A stretch of 64,000 nucleotides of DNA from Stratiolaelaps scimitus (Eukaryota > Arthropoda > Arachnida > Mesostigmata > Laelapidae). Under the pieces are notes generated by a model. It had not been told where the DNA came from. It made no database searches and saw only the letters and a list, made by a program, of their open reading frames with translations. Below are positions 51,701-62,485 of the stretch, piece by piece. The stretch lies in contig JABWDB010000004.1 in assembly GCA_019614645.1 (NCBI GenBank), positions 9,486,001 to 9,550,000 of the forward strand. The letters are read 5' to 3'. The number at the start of each line of letters is the position of its first letter. Position 1 is the first letter of the stretch. Position numbers and translations under genes: made by a program.

Positions 51701-54700
51701 AAGTTTATGTTATATAAATACATATATCACATAAAAAGGGACTCCAACTTAGTCCGGGCGCTATTCGATCGGTTTCAGTGGTGATCCAGCGCTTCTAACC
51801 TTGGCGAAAATCGTGAAAATGTCAGCTGAGTGTCCATTTGAGATGAAAATTTTCTCTCCATTTAGAACATAGTGTTTTCCGTCTGGAGATAGAACGGCCT
51901 TTGACGATATGCTCATCGCATCAGATCCACTGCCTGGCTCAGTGAGACAGTATGCCGCAGTTTTTTTTCCACTCGCAAGGTCCGGAAGATACTTCGCTTT
52001 CTGTTCGTCGTTTCCATATAGAAGTAGCGCTTTGAATCCTGTCGAAGAAGGAAGGAAGCAAATGAGAACGTATACTTATAAGTGAAGTTCAGTGGTTTTC
52101 ACCAACAGAGCTCTGTTGGATAAGTGCTACAGTGCTCAGTGGTTCTTCACCATCACGTGACATTAAAAGCATGAGACAGAGCAAGAAACCCATTGAGCGT
52201 GCATGCCTGAGCAGATCTTCACTGTTCTTTGCCTTTGCTTGTTCGGCACATTCAAGTGTTCAGTACGTACCGATCGATTGATGAGCCCCGAGCGTGACTG
52301 AAAGGCCGAGATCGGTGTAGCCCAAAACCTCACAGAGGCGCGCATACTGCTGGTTGTTGGCTCCAATTCCGCCGTACTTTTCCGGCACCTGGAGCCCATA
52401 ACCGCCCAGTTCCTTCATCTGATTGAGGATATCGTCGGGAATTTTTCCCTCACGATCGTTCTTGGCCGGATCGTTTTTCTCCTGTTAGTTGCAAGCGCGG
52501 TCGCAGCATAGTACGAATAGGAAACATAATTAGTAAAAAAAAATGGTTGCTTGGTTTAAACATGAATAGCCATTAACAAATGCAACGTCTACAAACACTC
52601 GTGAAGAACGAATGTCAACTGTTATAAGCAGGGGACAAACAAATATTGAAGGCAGTTTCCGTAAATATACTTTATAGTAGCAATGATTTTGTCTTCGCTA
52701 TCGTACAATTCGTTTACTATCAAACAGTGTTAAGAAGCAGTTTCAACCACTTGTGGAGAGATTTCTTTTTGAAAAATCGTTTCAAGGCACTACGTACCGT
52801 TAAAAAGTTTTCGCAGGTAGACGCAATCATTCCCGTCGTCTCAAGCTGTTCCTCATTGAGTACTGAAATATCATATGGAATATGAAATGATAGAAATAAT
52901 TATTATAAGTGAATTGTTCAATACACAGAGGAACGAGGGCAACTGTATCTTATGATCATGTATATTGTATATATATATATATATATCTGTATCGTCTACG
53001 ATGCTTATATTATCTCTATGAGTGACTATACGAAAGGAACTCGGGAGAACGATATTGTCAGGAGGCTATACTGAAGTATGACGTACCATCTGGGTAGGGG
53101 AAGACTTGTGTGAGGTCGGCATCGCCCTTGTACAGGTTCATCACGAACGAATTGCTCTCCTGTTGCAGAAATTGTTAAAGGGTCCAACAGGGTAGATATA
53201 GCAACATATTAGTACCATATAGCTACAGTTTATGGAAGGCATTCGCATCGCATACAGATTGACAAAAAAAAGCAAGTCAAATTGTCAATTAAAAAAAAGA
53301 GGAAAAATTAACTTGGAAAGAAAAACACGCACAAACATTAACCACTCGGCTAGTTTTACAAACAATATCTACTTTGATTCAGTTAAACAAGTATGACAAT
53401 AGGCCACAGTCGAGTATATCCAGTGAAACTAGCACATCCGGGCGTACACCGGTATTATTGGGGCACTGGGCGTTGTTTTTTTATTTGCTTTCGAGGAACT
53501 AAGAGATTTGAGTCGAAGTTAAAACTTACATGTCGTTTCTTGGCATTCTAAAACACGTCAAATAAAATGAAATGTATTTTCTATCACAGGGAGGTTAGCT
53601 CTAAGCAAGACGCGCAAAGGATTTTTTGTCCGGATCATCGCTAACTCAAAAATGGCATGCAGTCCTGTCTGCTGTCGACGTTGAAGCCATTCGTAGGCAC
53701 ACAAAATAAGCAGTGGCCGAGCTGAGAAGCATGCGTGAGCAGCGTGCTACACAAGTGGATTATTAAACACCTACTCTCGAAAGTGCGCTCACAAGTGGTG
53801 AGGAAAGGTATAGTATTCTGAGATTGCTTAGAACTTACAACTGGTCCTCTGTTCTTCTGATGACGTGAAAGAAGAAAAATGAATTCATGTCAGATAAAGT
53901 ATATAGATTTCACATCTGACGAGCAAGCACTAATACAATAATAGTAAAAATCATAATTAATAATAATAATCCTAGAAACGATTTTCGTCCTTTGCCGGCG
54001 CTATTGTTTTCTCGCATGTTTACATATTTTTACTGTCGATCTTTCTACTATATAATTCATCATTTCGTCGCTGGCTATGTGACTTATTTATATTATATTA
54101 TACTGTATGCTCCTACTATTGCAGTATTATACTATAGATAATATATATTATAGTTTCAAGTTTCAAAAATCAGGTTTATTTTCGGAACTGCAATATAATA
54201 CGCTTTAGTTCTCGATAAAATAAAAATAAATAAAAGAGATAAAAATAAAATAAAAGGGGGGTGTTTTTTGCACCTCAGCTCACACTGACACCAGTAGTAG
54301 TAGTATTCTTATTATGTAATAGTATTCTTATTATGTATTATTCTTATTATGTAATAGTATTCTTATTATGCTACGACAAGATTTTAAAGAGGAGATGCCG
54401 GTCGTGTTGGTCCATCTAGATGTCTGTGTGTGATATGCAGGTGGACATATGTGAGAAATTGTAATAAGATTGTTTTATTTGATTTTATTACTGTAGCTGA
54501 CAAATGGTGATGACACTAAATTTGATTGATAATACAGACACCGGAAAGCACAGAGTGGAACTGTTCACCTAACAATCGCTTAATTGGAATTGTTTACCTA
54601 ATGCTTTAACTCGGATTTTTCCTGCCGGTAGGAATAAAAAAACGACATTTTGAGGGGACCTACCACGCGCTTCACTTTAGGAACAATCCGTTGTGCAGTG

Positions 54701-54775
54701 TGACGAGCAAGTAAAACGGCTATATACATATAGTGGCGGAATGGATCCCCAATAAGTGTATGACAAATGCCGCTA

Positions 54776-54806
<31 letters not shown>

Positions 54807-55136
54807 AGATAAACACCTTCTTCGAAGGGAGGATTAATTTTTTTCGTTTGACATGTACACTTAACTAATGCGCTATACGGAAATTATCCTTTTCTCTGCG
54901 AACTGTTGGATATATGAAAGATAGCCAGAAAAAGAACGTACGACAGGTGCCCGACGATCGTTGCTCTTCTCTGCGAGGGCCGGCGTTGTAGAAAGCTGTC
55001 GTACGCTGGAAGCCGACAAATTTGCGGCTGGATGAATAGATATGACCTGCCGAGATGCAGCATGTCGCCCTGCAGATCCGGACGAATACACAACGTGACG
55101 AACCGCACAGTTCGCAATCGCGGGGAAACGGAACAT
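47826..55136 (-). CDS. ACADVL: Very-long-chain acyl-CoA dehydrogenase, mitochondrial (13 exons)
   Basis: Exons, minus strand: 54942-55136, 53839-53856, 53530-53547, 53087-53159, 52798-52862, 52271-52481, 51800-52038, 51288-51479, 50545-50733, 50063-50306, 48854-49105, 48400-48586, 47826-47925. All junctions are GT-AG and phases match, giving 1983 bases, 660 residues (human 655). The start is the first ATG, with an Arg/Ser-rich mitochondrial presequence ([10 protein letters not shown]...). Hallmarks: [66 protein letters not shown] and [19 protein letters not shown]. In the last, the Glu near residue 468 is the catalytic base (Glu462 in human). The C-terminal domain, ending TTTNPLGV, is the VLCAD-specific membrane-binding extension. 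Known role: FAD-dependent first step of long-chain fatty acid beta-oxidation at the inner membrane. Confidence 0.95.
48717..48755. repeat. (AT)n microsatellite in a VLCAD intron
   Basis: AT run with one GT interruption, directly abutting a perfect hairpin. Confidence 0.9.
48754..48831. repeat. Two adjacent perfect hairpins in a VLCAD intron
   Basis: The first has 24-bp perfect arms (48754-48777 and 48782-48805) around the loop GCAA. The second has 12-bp perfect arms (48805-48816 and 48820-48831, TTTTGGTCTCAT) around ACG. They lie 22 bases from the donor of exon 48854-49105. Confidence 0.85.
49133..49151. repeat. (ATT)n microsatellite
   Basis: Trinucleotide repeat just upstream of VLCAD exon 48854-49105, inside the intron. 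Confidence 0.85.
49170..49749 (+). pseudogene. Coding-like sequence antisense in a VLCAD intron, apparently frameshifted
   Basis: ATG at 49170 gives [20 protein letters not shown] and 42 codons to a stop at 49296. A frame shifted by one base then reads on to 49749 ([19 protein letters not shown] ... [20 protein letters not shown]). Codon use and amino-acid mix look coding in both parts, and GC is higher than in the surrounding intron. The break may be a true frameshift (a decayed gene or retrocopy) or a short intron I cannot place. I recognise no family, and other frames in this stretch are also open, so coding status is uncertain. Confidence 0.3.
51574..51648. mobile_element. Transposon-like terminus with inverted repeat in a VLCAD intron
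   Basis: TA-CAGGGCGTTCGTTAAATG matches the terminus at 43218. It is followed by an inverted repeat, GAGACGATACA at 51603-51613 and TGTATCGTCTC at 51638-51648. Probably a MITE remnant. Confidence 0.35.
51673..51701. repeat. (AT)n microsatellite in a VLCAD intron
   Basis: About 14 AT units. Confidence 0.9.
53530..53547 (-). CDS. ACADVL: VLCAD 18-nt microexon B (NAKKRH)
   Basis: Acceptor TGTTTTAG and donor GTAAGTTTT flank exactly 18 bases encoding Asn-Ala-Lys-Lys-Arg-His, in phase 0 on both sides. It lies in the basic linker between presequence and mature enzyme, where human VLCAD has a similar Arg/Lys-rich stretch before ESKSF. Confidence 0.65.
53839..53856 (-). CDS. ACADVL: VLCAD 18-nt microexon A (KNRGPV)
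   Basis: Acceptor ACGTCATCAG and donor GTAAGTTC flank 18 bases encoding Lys-Asn-Arg-Gly-Pro-Val, phase 0 on both sides. Same length and phase as microexon B, so either, both or neither could be included without a frame change. Confidence 0.65.
54296..54370. repeat. Short tandem repeat, ~17-20-bp unit, about 4 copies
   Basis: TATTCTTATTATGTAATAG-type units in tandem, in the first VLCAD intron. Confidence 0.8.
54775..54806. repeat. (ATT)n microsatellite
   Basis: About ten ATT units in the first VLCAD intron. Confidence 0.9.
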
Positions 55137-58100
55137 CTTGATGATTTCGCAAGAGATTTTGTTGAATTTTACTGATCTGAAATGGTGCCGCCACGTGAAC
55201 ACAAGAGCGTCATATTTAGATTGTGGGCCGAAAATTAGCGCCTTTCAACCCTTCAACCAGTAACAGCCATCATATACTTTTTTTTTAACATATATAACTA
55301 TTGTGGTGCTATATAAATGTCCATGTTATATGTATTCATGTGCTCGGGAGTAGCTTTCTATATAAAGGCCACATTTACATACTTTCCTATGAACAATGAC
55401 AGAGTGCTAATCTATGCATCTGGTAATCATAGAGATGGTAAATGTAGACCTCGTTATTAACGAATTAAAAATAACAAAGGAATCCCAGTGTAACGTGACA
55501 ACCTCGTAGGCGGATACACCTATTTCATTTATCTATATCTACCTCAGAATTTTATGAGATGATTAATGTGATGTCTTCGGTAGTATACGTGACATGTATA
55601 TGGATATATATATATATATATAGATTTTTTACCCATTTTTCTCTTTTAAAACAATTAGAACTGATGCGAATGTAAGATTATAAGTTTCACATTATATATA
55701 TATATATATATTCTGATAACATTCGAATAAATGTCAGAATATTTTATTTTACGATACTTGTGAGAATCACCGTTGCAGACTATTACAGATCGAAAGGCAG
55801 CGTGCTCGCAGCTGTGATAAGTAGCGGGCCGATTTAGCTCATGGCTAGCCACGACCTGTCATCATGATCTAATAACCTTTATAGATAGAAGGGGCCGATG
55901 TTTTGGTAATTGACTCGGCTACGTTACACGACGAATATCATTCTGAATTCTGATTTGTCAGATATCCATGTCATTTCAAGAACCGCTGGTTTCGCCTACT
56001 TTTAATCATACTCTATCTGTAAATCTCAATCGCCATCATTCAAGTAATCACTCAACCAGTATCGTACGAGTGTAATTCAATTTGTCAGGTAGCTATCTTT
56101 CTGTGCTATTAATCCGCTTTGATGCTCAGATCCAATGTCGAGTGATGCCAGTGCCTGTCTTGAGCAGGGAACAACATTCGCTCAACATTGTCTAACACAA
56201 CCAGGCTCTTCGGTCTTGTGATAATTACGCTCGAGTTGGACCAGCTGAGCAAACATCGAAGTTGCAATAAAATCAGACAAAACATGTCAATTTCTATGTG
56301 GATAATAGATTGCATAACGGGTGTCATCCGTTCAGTTGGTAAACACCTTGCGCCGCATGAATCCATTGATAGATTCACAGCCGATTCAGCAATTCGCATC
56401 GTCCAGTCAATTCTAGATGGGTCAGACACGATGAACAACTAACTGTTGTTCGGGTTGACATAGAACTGCTTCGATTCCAGGATAAGCACCAAGGTTCATG
56501 CATAATGCTGAGCATTTTAGGTTGTATAGTAGTATTTAGCAGCAGCGGCTAGACCGGCAGCTGATCGGGCATCGCGCCCGGGTCTTGTGCACGCCTAGCT
56601 TACGTCACGCATATCACCCTACGTCAGATGTGTCTGCGTATGTAGTGAACACGCAGTCAGGCAGTCATTTGTACTGCGCAATGCCAAGGTAGTTCACAGT
56701 GGACCTCGATTAAATGACCGCGCTCTATTTATAAACGTCCTAGAGAAATATCTGTTCGTCTGAGTTTCAATGCGTGACCTGCTAAAACTGACGATGACAG
56801 AGCTATCGGCGACGGCGGTGCCAAACGCCTGGCCATCACTATCTTCTCCGGGAAATGTAGAGAAAGAGATGTAGCTAATTAAAGAAAAAAATATGCCAAC
56901 AAACCGGAACGTGTAGCGATGAGTAGGGTACAAGCTTCCACCAGGAAATAGCACGTAGTTACACTGCACCGCTGCATAAATTGGTCCACGCACGCATAAA
57001 CTCGCGTATTTATAGTACGGGATATTTAATCGTAAATCGTCAATGATACTTAACGCAAACTTGACGACTGACCATTATCCTCGACCATTCACAACGACGT
57101 TGGTCCAACCGGTTGGCGGCCGGTTGGGAGAGGGACTGTGGACTCTCTGCGTGAGGGTCAGAGTTTAGTCCAAAGTATATCGCAACTCATTCAACCCCAC
57201 GGCCAGACAATGCTCATCATTCAACTACGTCATAACATTACCTAGTCCAGTAACGACTGGATCGACCTGTAGAAAAATACGGCCACTTCTTAGCGAACGC
57301 GTCACTCACTTGCAGCAGCAGCAGGCAAAGCCACAACTAACCGCTCCACGCACACACACGTAATATACTTACACAGCCGAATAAATTCGATCTCGTCCTC
57401 AGAAAGAGAAAGCACTCAAGAAACAGCAAGCCCCCTTTGTGCAGCGGTGGCGACAGCTCCGCAACACTGCAGATAAGAGAGCACCAGTGAGCGCGCTCTC
57501 CACCAACACAACGACTGAAGGTGGACCAGATACTCTCTGGACTCTAGAGATGGGAAGACGACAAATCGCTGTTGAGCGCTGCTACTCCTGTGACTTCGAA
57601 CACACGGCGACTCTTGGGGGACGATAGGCTGCTGCCGCTGGTATATTTCCTTGACCTGCAAAGCATGTTTTGGTTACGAGAGGCGCGAAGTTCGAAAACA
57701 ACCGCGGAAAGACAGCTGACCGCGTTTCTACTGCTGCGGCTCGCCAACAAACGTTTGCCCGGTGCTAATCAAGGATTTAATTAATAATAACTTGAGGGAA
57801 ACGCTCATTGCTAATGGGCAATTTGAGCGCAAATCGTGACGAATCTATAAAGAATGAATGCGCGGTTGTATAGTTTAACACGTGCGTTTGTCTGTGCGCT
57901 GTTGTCATAAACGTCTAAGGCGTTCACGCTGTGAGTATTCTCTAGTTTTTTTTTCCATTTTCAGCTTATGGAACCGATATCCGAAATTTGTCCTGTGGCC
58001 AGTAAACACAAGAAACGCTCGTAATGTTGCCGAACATTTTCGAGATTCGCTGGTTATATATATATATATATATGCGGATTGATACTCGCGGATTAATTTT

Positions 58101-58623
58101 GTGATGTCGCACGCGGAAGCGTACTTATGATAGTGTCTAGTATCATAACCTTGTGATACGAAAGAAACCCTGGGCTATCTCTACGGCAACACAATATGTA
58201 GCCACAATAGTTATGACGCAATATCAATGATCAGGATCGGGTCTTATCAGTCCCGTAGCGAATCCATTCGAAGCTACTGCTTCGGTTGTTTTTGAAATCT
58301 GTGTTGTTTTGATAATGAACTCCACAGATAATGACAACAGACAGTAGTATATGATTAATTCTACCCACAGGAGAGACTCATTGAGGTCGACACGTTTTTG
58401 GAATACACTTTGACTTAGGTCCAGTAGCTTTAATCTGCGCCTTCACTTTGGATAATGCCGTTTAAGTCGTGGTTATCCGCTGTTCTCAGTTTTCTTGATA
58501 GTTCACTATATAACATGTACATCTAGCTCGCTTGGTGACATTCGTGGCCCACACCAAGGCCTGTCTCATCCTAAAGCATAACGTAGACATGTCCATGCTT
58601 TCCAAATTTCAGGCTCGCCTGTC
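55137..58623. other. Gene-free stretch between VLCAD and the MRNIP pair
   Basis: It holds the VLCAD 5' UTR/promoter near 55.2 kb. Frames at 56109-56442 are open on both strands and read protein-like on each, so neither can be called. At 57375 a consensus minus-strand donor (GTAAGTATAT) ends a purine-mixed stretch that may be a 5' UTR exon of an unidentified minus-strand transcript. Just before 58624 an acceptor-like TTTCCAAATTTCAG suggests a spliced 5' leader for the first MRNIP gene. Confidence 0.4.
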
Positions 58624-60719
58624 ATGGCCGGAAGCGTCTCTTACCACGCAATCCGCTGCGGTCGTTGCGGCCTATATCAGGTGCAGCAGGTGAAAAAAAG
58701 TGGCCGCTTTCAGTGCACGAAGTGTCGTGCCCAGCAGAAAGTTGACGAGGAATTCTACAGGGGAGCGGCGAAAGAGTGCCGAGAGGTTTGTGCCATCGGG
58801 TTTAACTCGGTTTCATTTCGTAGTGACGTCGTGCACTGTGGGCTCCATTGGCGCTCGTGTACTGGTCCATCACCGCCTACTGATACCTCACTCGAACTGT
58901 GATTTTTTTTATCGTTCGTTTGCTTTCTCCTCGAGGCTCGCATTTAGCCCCAACGACTTCAAGGAACCCTTACGCTAACTCAGCTATTGATGAATACGAC
59001 TCTTCGTCCCATCGGAAGGAGAACTAACAAAGCTACTGTTCAATCACAATTCTGTGCGAACAATCAATCACCATCAGTGGTTTGTTCCTAACGCCGATAT
59101 TGCTGTTGGGTATGATGTGTCTAATTTAATAAATCGCATTTCAGATCGTGCAGGAGTTAAGTAAGGCCGCTCATCTCGGCAAGATTGACTTTACTCCAGC
59201 GGCAAGTGACGCTTACAAGGAGTCCTCTGGTTCGACGCGACGCCGTGTCGCGAATGAAGGTTCATCAAACTCGAAAGAGAAACTGGCTCAGATAACCAGA
59301 GCGGATGAAGAAGCAACGCAGGTGCAGCATGATGAAGACGCGCTATTTCTCTTCGAGTCGCCAAAACGCAAGGGTTCTCCTGAAGACCCTAAAAGCGAAC
59401 GTAGAAATATGAGATGTAACGCTCCGAAGACAAGTGCTGCCTCGGGCGAGGGAGTTAGTACTTCTAATACGAGTTCATGGAGACGAAGGAGTTTCGATAG
59501 GTTGGCGAAGTTTCGTTTTACGGACGAGACCGACGGGAATACAGCTACACGAGACGAAAATGAAGTTCAAGGAGACGCATCATCTGCTCAAGATGCCGCA
59601 AAGTGTACGCCAGCATCCCCAAGGAGATATACGGTAGAGAAAGGACCCAATATAGAGTTATCCAATAATAATGACACGAGTGGCCTGTTTGATTTTGGAG
59701 AAACTGTTCAAAAAGTGACTCCACAATCCATCAACGAGAAGGGGACGTTCACACCCCAAAATAGTAAAAAATCCGCTGCCAGCATCGATCCAGCGTCGGA
59801 CGACAGCGATGATGAGCTATTTAGTTCTGTAGAGACACCATTGAAAAACAGAGAACTGAGCCGTGGCGCCGGCTCCAGTGTCCCGACAACGCCCGCAAAT
59901 GAGCAAAAACCGACTAAAGCAGCTTTCGACGACGGGACTGACCTGCTGGTTAGTTTGAAGACACCACCGAAATCTACAAATACAGATAAAATACCTCTCG
60001 AGCAGGAGGGGACCCAAAGCTGCTCTCGCTTATCCAGCCAATGTGATGATGACCTCTTCAATTTCATAAACACGCCGTCTAAAAACGAACATAAGACAGG
60101 TACATTACAAACGAATTGTGTAACGCCAAAAGCGTCGGCGGCTGGCCCACAAGCTGTCGAGCTAACAGATGGTGACGATGATATCTTCGATGGCGTCAAC
60201 ACTCCTGAAAAGATATGTGTAACAAAAGATAGCCCAGTACCGACGGGTGTTCCAGTACAGCTGAAATCGGACACTTCAGGGAACGAACCGGACCGATTAC
60301 CTACTTCAGCAGAAGGATCGTCCCAAGACGATTTCCAGAGAGGAAGCACGCCCTCGAACACAAACGTGACCTGGCGTCGGAGAAGCCTCGCTAAACTGCA
60401 TACGTTTCGGTATGATGATACCGAAGAAGGTGATAAGGCGAGAGTAGGCATGGAAAAGGCTGGCCGTGACTGCGAAATGCCACCCACGCTCATTGGGGAT
60501 GCCGCAGTGCGTGGGGAAGTCGATAGACCGTCAACGTGCAAAATAACGAATCAGTCTGCATCTGTGCCAGTTGTGTCGAATGACGAAAGAAATTCTCCTC
60601 AGGAGGAGGCGGAGGAGAAGCAATCATCACCACGAACTGTCGGCCGGGAAAAACTATTGAAGACCTTGGAAAAGTTCAAGGTGACGCCGTCGCCGAAGCG
60701 GAGAAAGGTTTTGGGGTAG
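58624..60719 (+). CDS. MRNIP: MRN complex-interacting protein homologue, long copy (2 exons)
   Basis: Exons 58624-58785 and 59145-60719 (donor GTTTGT, acceptor ATTTCAG, phase 0) give 578 residues. Exon 1 is the MRNIP signature: a zinc ribbon with C12-x2-C15 and C31-x2-C34, QVKKSGRFQC, and a C-terminal ECRE before the intron, where human has DCRRHVQKL. Exon 2 is an acidic, probably disordered region. Two motifs recur in it: WRRRSxx(R/K)LxxFR(F/Y) at ~166-179 and ~464-477, and an acidic (L/I)(F/L)x5TPxK motif at ~276, 318, 355 and 398. It ends in a basic TPSPKRRKVLG, a possible nuclear signal. Known role: human MRNIP binds MRE11-RAD50-NBS1 and supports DNA damage signalling and fork protection. 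Only the zinc ribbon is clearly conserved; function is inferred. Confidence 0.85.
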
Positions 60720-62485
60720 GACGAGTTAATTTCCATTTCCACCCCTTACATAGACATCAATTAATCGGACAGAATCTACATATGCTATCTATATTGTGTC
60801 GGGCTGTGTAGAGTCGAAATATTATGTGGACGACTCGGTGTCTCGCTAAACAATAATCGATAGAGAACTAGAGTTGAACGAACTCGGTCGCTTGTTAGTC
60901 CGGGCTCGTTGAATTTTTGTTGTTAAAACGGTTTCAGCCTGAGTGATTATTTTTATTATTATTATTTGAATTAAGTATAAATACTAACACGAACTATTAG
61001 TAAATGGCGCACCATCTAGCTGATCTCAAGTCTTCAACCACTCGATATTCTTTTTTTCAAAGAATAATGATAATAAGAACTCTAATTTTGTAATTTTATC
61101 GCATATATCCTCGGGGATTTGGCAGGTCTAGATTTAATGAAAATTTGGACTCAATAAAACAGCTAGTTTCGTCACGAGCATATGTTCTCCTTAGCCGAGT
61201 GCACCTCTGGTGGTGCATGCCTCTGTACGTAGAGCAATCAGAAATTCATCTGCGTATTTGTGTGAAACAAGCTGGCCTGATCAGCTATCAGCGAGTGTAC
61301 CATCAGCAGCCATGAAACGATACGGGGCCTATCTCTCACCTCTCGGGCTCCCATCAGTATTATACAATATATGTTTGGTTAAACTTGCGGACTTTGTACA
61401 GTCATCTGTATGATTGCATGACAGTGAAGTTATAGCAGTTACAACGAAATAAAAATAAACGCGTAAAGCCTGTATTTGGCATTATAATCGCCATCGCCAT
61501 CGATGTTAGGCCATAGGCAGATTTTTGCAATAGAAATATGTACGCGTTAAACTGCTATTTCGAATTGGGCTTTTTTTTTTCGCAACACTCACATATTATA
61601 ATCGTATATAACTCCATTAGTAAATGTATTTTCTCATAAAAAAAAGACCCAAAGCATGTTCATTGCATCAACCGAAAAATCAAATAAAGTAATCTTTCTC
61701 GGGTTCACCGTCAGCACGAACAATATCATGAAATTTAATTGGCAATTTGAGCGCGCAGCGGCAGATGTCTATGAATGTGTCATATTCATGTCGCAGCGGG
61801 TGCTGGCTTATAGTGCATTTCCTTTCATCACACATCAGCATATTATGTTATACGTTTTATTGAACCATTCGATAATAAACGGTGATGAACAACTTTCAAA
61901 AAAACAACTATAAAGTTTGGAAACATGACACACTACCTTGCATGTTACACACAATTTGCCATTTGACATGTTAAGTATTCATTGATTTCTCTTCGGTGGT
62001 TACAGCGAGCGACCGATTGTGTGATAATACCAGGATTCTCAAAATGAATGCCGAGCAAAGACGGAGACCTACACACATAGGGTAAATAGTTGCACTCAAA
62101 AAGAGATCAGCAGGTAGAGTGTAGCTAGCACGGAGGAGACGCAACATATCTCAGGTGTTTATAGCACCTGATCGTCTATCTATCTGTCGATCTGGTAGCG
62201 GAATAAATTCAGTGTTCATCAGTCATTCAGGTCTCAGACAACACATCCGCTAGATTTACAGAATGGCAAAGTTTCGAACAGAAATGAAATTGAACACAAA
62301 TAAATAATTCGGCGACACCCAAACAGACATGCATGTTTGTAGGCGTGCACATTCGCCGTCTCGTACGATGCTCTTTAAAATGGTCGTGTCAAACACAATC
62401 GAAGTGGCGCTCTCACATATAAATTATATCTATTGTAATCCCTATGTCAGGGATTAGGCAGACATAGTTGTCATTTCCGCTCGAG
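60720..62485. other. Spacer between the two MRNIP-like genes
   Basis: AT-rich; it holds the 3' UTR of the long copy and presumably the promoter of the short one. No further exon is seen. Confidence 0.5.
61154..61159 (+). terminator. Candidate poly(A) signal of the long MRNIP copy
   Basis: AATAAA about 435 bases after the stop codon. Confidence 0.4.

Noticed and set aside
56109..56442. Protein-like frames on both strands
   Set aside because: Each strand is equally plausible, with no homology, no signal and no clear splice context; not called.
59708..60541. 277-codon minus-strand frame
   Set aside because: It lies exactly opposite the MRNIP exon 2 frame. Its Ser/Val richness is a complement artefact, and the plus strand has the family N-terminus and splice sites.
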